From JBDZVM01 sp040255675 (GTDB lineage Bacteria > Actinomycetota > Actinomycetes > Acidothermales > Acidothermaceae): a stretch of 16,016 nucleotides of DNA. The notes under the pieces were generated by a model. That model worked only from the letters and a program-made list of their open reading frames with translations. It was not told the DNA's origin and searched no databases. A program made the translations under genes and the position numbers. The stretch lies in contig JBDZVM010000064.1 in assembly GCA_040255675.1 (NCBI GenBank), positions 1 to 16,016 of the forward strand. Reading direction: 5' to 3'. This document shows, piece after piece, positions 13,469-16,016 of the stretch (the first letter of the stretch is position 1; every line of letters starts with the position of its first letter).

Positions 13469-14576
13469 CCTTCGAAGCGTGCTGCCGTCTGGGTTCGACG
13501 CCTCTTCAGATCCGCCACACGCGGCGCACGTCGCACTCGATCCGGCGTACGTACGGCACATGCTGATGATCGCGGCATTCGGCGAACCGCGCAGAGCCGA
13601 CCTCGCCTGGAAAAGCCTGCTCCCACTCGATATCGACACGTTGCCCTTCGAGGTGCATCACCTGCTGCCGATCGTGTCTGAGCGTCGGCGCGGAGTTGGG
13701 CAGGCGATCTCCGAATCGCCGCGTATCGATGGCATCCGCAAGCGTTTGTGGTCGCAAAATTTGATTCGCGCGCGCGGAATCATCGCCGCGCACCAGCGCC
13801 TCGCGGCATCTGGCGTGCCCTCCGTGCTGACGGGTGGCGCCGCCGTCCTCGTGCAGTGCCGAAACTGGAGTCTGCGGCCGATTACCGAGGCCGACCTTGC
13901 CGTACCGCGCGACAGCGCGGTCCACGCGGAAGAGGCACTCGCGAACGACGGCTGGCGCCGCGAGCTGCGCCGTCACGACGGCTTTCTCCTCGATATGCGG
14001 GCCGTACGGTTCGAACGCGGCGGCCGAACGGTCACCTTGCGCTGGTCGTCGAACGGATGGCCGTACGATCCAGACGGCCCGACGCTCGACGTTGTCGGGA
14101 AACGGCTGCCGGTCGCGTCGCGCGCGAGCTTGCTGGCGCTGACGATTGTCGATGCCGAGCGCCTCCCGGGTTACCCGCCGGCGCGTCAAATTGCCGACGT
14201 CTTCCTGCTCTGTGGCGCGCTCGACGACGTCCGGCCAAATATCGATTGGACGTCGTTCGTGCGGCGGATCGTCCAACGTCACGCCCTGCCAGAAACCGCC
14301 GAATTCCTTAGTACCTTGAGAAAACTCGGCAGCCCGATCCCCGACGACGTCGCCGAGGAGATCGCCGCGCTGGCGGCATCCCGCCGGGTGCGTCGAGTTC
14401 CCATCAAGGGATCGGTCGCCGCGGCGTACGTGCGGCGTAATCGCGGAGGGTCGGTGCCGTCGGCTCTTCGAAGCATGCCCGCGTACCTTCGCGAAGTCTG
14501 GGACGTCGACCACGGCTGGAAACTGCCGGTGGCCTTCGCGGCTCGCCTTGTTCGCCACGCGCGGTCGGCCAGCTGA
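13434..14576 (+). CDS. PF14907-type nucleotidyltransferase-like protein with degraded active site
   Basis: A 380-residue protein that aligns by layout with the minus-strand PF14907 protein of this locus, but its signature residues are altered. Where the family has KGxxL it reads LTGGAAVLV (about 132-140). Where the family has the D-x-D of R..SDLDLLV it reads RPITEADLAV (147-156), leaving only one of the aspartates plus a Glu. The LDLHW motif appears as VTLRW. It may therefore bind without catalysing, or use changed chemistry. The region after 240 (ADVFLLCGALDDVRPNIDW) matches the usual family C-terminal half. The TTG at 13434 overlaps the upstream glycosyltransferase by 35 bp; GTG 13455 or GTG 13479 are equally possible starts. 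It ends the five-gene operon, 5 bp before a convergent gene. Confidence 0.7.
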   Translation: MTVDEPNVPGASLRSVLPSGFDASSDPPHAAHVALDPAYVRHMLMIAAFGEPRRADLAWKSLLPLDIDTLPFEVHHLLPIVSERRRGVGQAISESPRIDGIRKRLWSQNLIRARGIIAAHQRLAASGVPSVLTGGAAVLVQCRNWSLRPITEADLAVPRDSAVHAEEALANDGWRRELRRHDGFLLDMRAVRFERGGRTVTLRWSSNGWPYDPDGPTLDVVGKRLPVASRASLLALTIVDAERLPGYPPARQIADVFLLCGALDDVRPNIDWTSFVRRIVQRHALPETAEFLSTLRKLGSPIPDDVAEEIAALAASRRVRRVPIKGSVAAAYVRRNRGGSVPSALRSMPAYLREVWDVDHGWKLPVAFAARLVRHARSAS

Positions 14577-14581
14577 TCCAC

Positions 14582-14929
14582 TCACGGCCGTTCGAGCGCC
14601 CTGACGCGCGCTTCCAATTCGTCGACTCGATGCCGGAGCAGGTCAAGCTGGGCCTCGGTAGCGAGTCGGCGCTCGGCGGCACGCCGCAACCGCGGCGAAT
14701 CCTCAGCCCGCGCGGCGACCATCGCGAGGGGCACGAGGCGCTGCGGGCCATAAGGGCCGTCGACCAAGCGCGACGGAATCTGCTCGGTGCGATACCAGTT
14801 GCGCAGCGCCGCCCTCGACACTCCCGTCTCAGACGCCGCCCGGTCGAGGGTCACCCATTGCGAGCCTTTGAGAGTCGCGGCCAGGTCGAGTTCGGCGTCG
14901 AAGCCGTCGATGCGGTCGTCCCAATCCAC
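14582..14929 (-). CDS. Small helix-turn-helix protein with C-terminal coiled coil
   Basis: A 115-residue putative DNA-binding protein. WVTLDRAASETGVSRAALRN (25-44) reads as a helix-turn-helix of the MerR/excisionase-like kind, followed by a wing-like stretch (QIPSRLVDGPYGPQRLVPLAM, 50-70). Residues 78-113 are a charged heptad-like helix (LLRHRVDELEARVRALE) expected to dimerise. The GTG at 14929 is preceded by AAGGAGC at good spacing. It is divergent from the Clp N-domain gene across 68 bp, and a palindrome lies over both predicted promoters, so it may regulate itself and its neighbour. Its exact family and ligand are unknown to me. Confidence 0.75.
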   Translation of the reverse strand: MDWDDRIDGFDAELDLAATLKGSQWVTLDRAASETGVSRAALRNWYRTEQIPSRLVDGPYGPQRLVPLAMVAARAEDSPRLRRAAERRLATEAQLDLLRHRVDELEARVRALERP

Positions 14930-14997
14930 CGTCGCTCCTTACCCCTGTTATTAACACAGTATTGACGGGGTTTGACAATGCTCGCAAGCTTATCGGC
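14930..14997. promoter_or_regulatory. Divergent promoter region with a central palindrome
   Basis: On the + strand TTAACA (14951-14956), a 17-bp spacer and GACAAT (14974-14979) form a plausible sigma-70-like promoter about 20 bp before the Clp N-domain start. On the minus strand TTGTCA (14978-14973), 17 bp and GTTAAT (14955-14950) form one for the helix-turn-helix gene. The 11-bp palindrome TGTTATTAACA (14946-14956) covers the + strand -35 and the minus strand -10, so one bound dimer could block both. This is read by eye; actinobacterial promoters are often poorly conserved. Confidence 0.5.
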
Positions 14998-15954
14998 ATG
15001 TTCGAGAGATTCAGCGCGAATGCTCGTCAGGTCGTCGTGCTCGCCCAAGAGGAGGCTCGCGGGCTCAACCACAACTACATCGGCACCGAGCACGTGCTGC
15101 TCGGCCTGCTGAACAACCCCGAGACCACGGCCGCGCGCGCACTCGCTCAGTGCGGTGTCGAGATCGCTTCGGTGCGCGAGCAGGTGGTCGAGGCGGTCGG
15201 CATCGGCAAGAAACCGGCCAAGGGCGGTCACATCCCGTTCACGCCACGGGCGAAGAAAGTCTTGGAGTTGAGCCTGCGCGAGGCGCTTCGCATGGGTCAC
15301 GACTACATCGGCACCGAGCACATCTTGCTCGGCGTCATCCGCGAGGGCGAAGGGCTCGCCGCGACGATCCTCGCCAAACACACCGATTACGAACGGCTTC
15401 GGCTAGCGGTCGTCGATTTGATCCCACAGGGCCGGACGACGAAAAGCAGGCGCCGCTGGTTTCGCGGCCGCGTCTCCGATGCCGCTTCTGACGCCGACGA
15501 ACCGAACACCACACCGGCCGCCGATGTGAGCCTGGCCGAGGCTCGGCGGCTCGCCGGATCGGATGCCGTCGGCTCGCATCACCTGTTAATGGCGACACTC
15601 TCCGACTCGCGAAGCGCGGCGGCCAGGGCACTCGGTGCGCTGGGGGTCGATCTCGATCGGGCCCGCGAGGCACTGCGCCAGGTCGACGTCGCGGGCACCA
15701 GCGACGAATTGCCCGAAGAGGCCGGACGACGCCACATGCGGTTGCGCCTTGCCGACGACGTCCTGACCTTGGAAATCGACGATCCTGCGCTCGTGACCGA
15801 CATGCGCGCGGCACTTGGAGCCCTTGGCGGCAAAGCGGCGGAGACGAAGACAATTAGCGGTGATTCACCAGCGGCGAGCGGGTTTGCCGACGCTTGGCAA
15901 GCGTTGCACTCGTGCCTTAACGAGATCGCCCGCCGCGCGACCCCCGGTACGTGA
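14998..15954 (+). CDS. ATPase-less ClpC N-domain protein (ClpC2-like)
   Basis: A 318-residue protein that begins as a near-standard ClpC N-domain: MFERFSANARQVVVLAQEEA (1-20), NHNYIGTEHVLLGLL (24-38), then the second half-repeat HIPFTPRAKKVLELSLREAL (78-97) and HDYIGTEHILLGVIREGEG (101-119). No Walker motifs or AAA modules follow. Instead come a basic/acidic linker (144-176), a third diverged half-repeat (SLAEARRLAGSDAVGSHHLL, 178-197, to about 230) and an unrecognised C-terminus (246-316). Such proteins can compete with ClpC for substrates, adaptors or N-domain-binding drugs; mycobacterial ClpC2 is the known case. Residues matching those that contact cyclomarin in mycobacterial ClpC1 (Phe2, and Phe81 and Lys86 here, one position shifted) are kept. 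ATG 14998 matches the conserved ClpC start; the frame can extend to 14962 without support. The ribosome binding site is weak. Confidence 0.87.
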   Translation: MFERFSANARQVVVLAQEEARGLNHNYIGTEHVLLGLLNNPETTAARALAQCGVEIASVREQVVEAVGIGKKPAKGGHIPFTPRAKKVLELSLREALRMGHDYIGTEHILLGVIREGEGLAATILAKHTDYERLRLAVVDLIPQGRTTKSRRRWFRGRVSDAASDADEPNTTPAADVSLAEARRLAGSDAVGSHHLLMATLSDSRSAAARALGALGVDLDRAREALRQVDVAGTSDELPEEAGRRHMRLRLADDVLTLEIDDPALVTDMRAALGALGGKAAETKTISGDSPAASGFADAWQALHSCLNEIARRATPGT

Positions 15955-15971
15955 GACCGGGTTTACCTTGA

Positions 15972-15986
15972 ATGCGGGAACCGCAT
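15972..15986. terminator. Short perfect hairpin after the Clp N-domain gene
   Basis: ATGCGG and CCGCAT form a perfect 6-bp stem with a GAA loop, 17 bp after the stop codon. There is no T-tract, so it is at best a weak or factor-dependent terminator; it could equally be an operator for whatever gene lies beyond the window. The remaining bases to 16016 show no recognisable gene. Confidence 0.35.
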
Positions 15987-16016
15987 ACGAGAGGGTCTGC
16001 TCGGCGTCGGGGATGA

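Noticed and set aside
13748..14311. Alternative + frame inside the second nucleotidyltransferase-like gene
   Set aside because: It is an Arg-rich shadow frame fully inside the recognised gene, with no start signal and no family resemblance.
10605..14576. Lasso-peptide biosynthetic cluster
   Set aside because: PqqD, HprK-like and PF14907 genes are present, but there is no asparagine-synthetase-like cyclase, no transglutaminase-like protease and no free short precursor gene in the window.
14998..15954. Truncated or frameshifted full-length ClpC
   Set aside because: The sequence after the N-domain continues as an ordered third half-repeat and a distinct C-terminus, with no remnant of the AAA modules in the frame before the stop.
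15955..16016. Start of another gene at the right edge
   Set aside because: Only 62 bp are visible, with a small hairpin and no convincing ribosome binding site plus start that can be followed far enough.

Overview
The window looks like a piece of a high-GC actinobacterial genome. The signs are frequent GTG/TTG starts, G/C-ending codons, purine-rich ribosome binding sites and a protein with a very ClpC-like N-domain. A 100-N gap flanked on both sides by the same 55 bases suggests it comes from a scaffolded short-read or metagenome assembly. I cannot name the species.

Left flank (1-4358): a 28-bp tandem repeat full of inverted repeats, then a pterin-4a-carbinolamine dehydratase. Next comes a tight three-gene ABC-2 exporter operon (ATPase plus two permeases, translationally coupled). 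A 24-bp tandem repeat follows, running into a phospholipase-D-like lipoprotein with two HKD motifs.

Core (4336-14576): about 10 kb that reads as one surface-glycan or peptide-conjugation locus. In order: a nucleotidyltransferase of the PF14907 type (-), a Wzx/PST-type flippase (+), a glycosyltransferase split by the assembly gap (-), a cyanophycin-synthetase-like ATP-grasp ligase (+) and a uronate-dehydrogenase-like SDR (-). A five-gene + strand operon follows: PqqD-domain protein with a distinctive C-terminal tail, HPr-kinase-like protein, two family-2 glycosyltransferases and a second, degenerate PF14907-type protein. PqqD plus HprK-like kinase plus PF14907 protein is a set also met around some lasso-peptide clusters, but the asparagine synthetase and transglutaminase-like protease of lasso systems are absent. 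My inference is that the genes build, modify and export a glycoconjugate, with the PqqD/kinase pair handling a peptide or a peptide-like tail. The strand alternates gene by gene, and every convergent junction is very tight or overlapping.

Right flank (14582-16016): a small helix-turn-helix/coiled-coil protein (-) faces, across 68 bp, an ATPase-less protein made of ClpC-type N-domains (+). A palindrome lies over both putative promoters. The arrangement recalls mycobacterial ClpC2, where an HTH and a Clp N-domain share one chain.

No tRNA, rRNA, CRISPR array, insertion sequence or T-tract terminator was seen.
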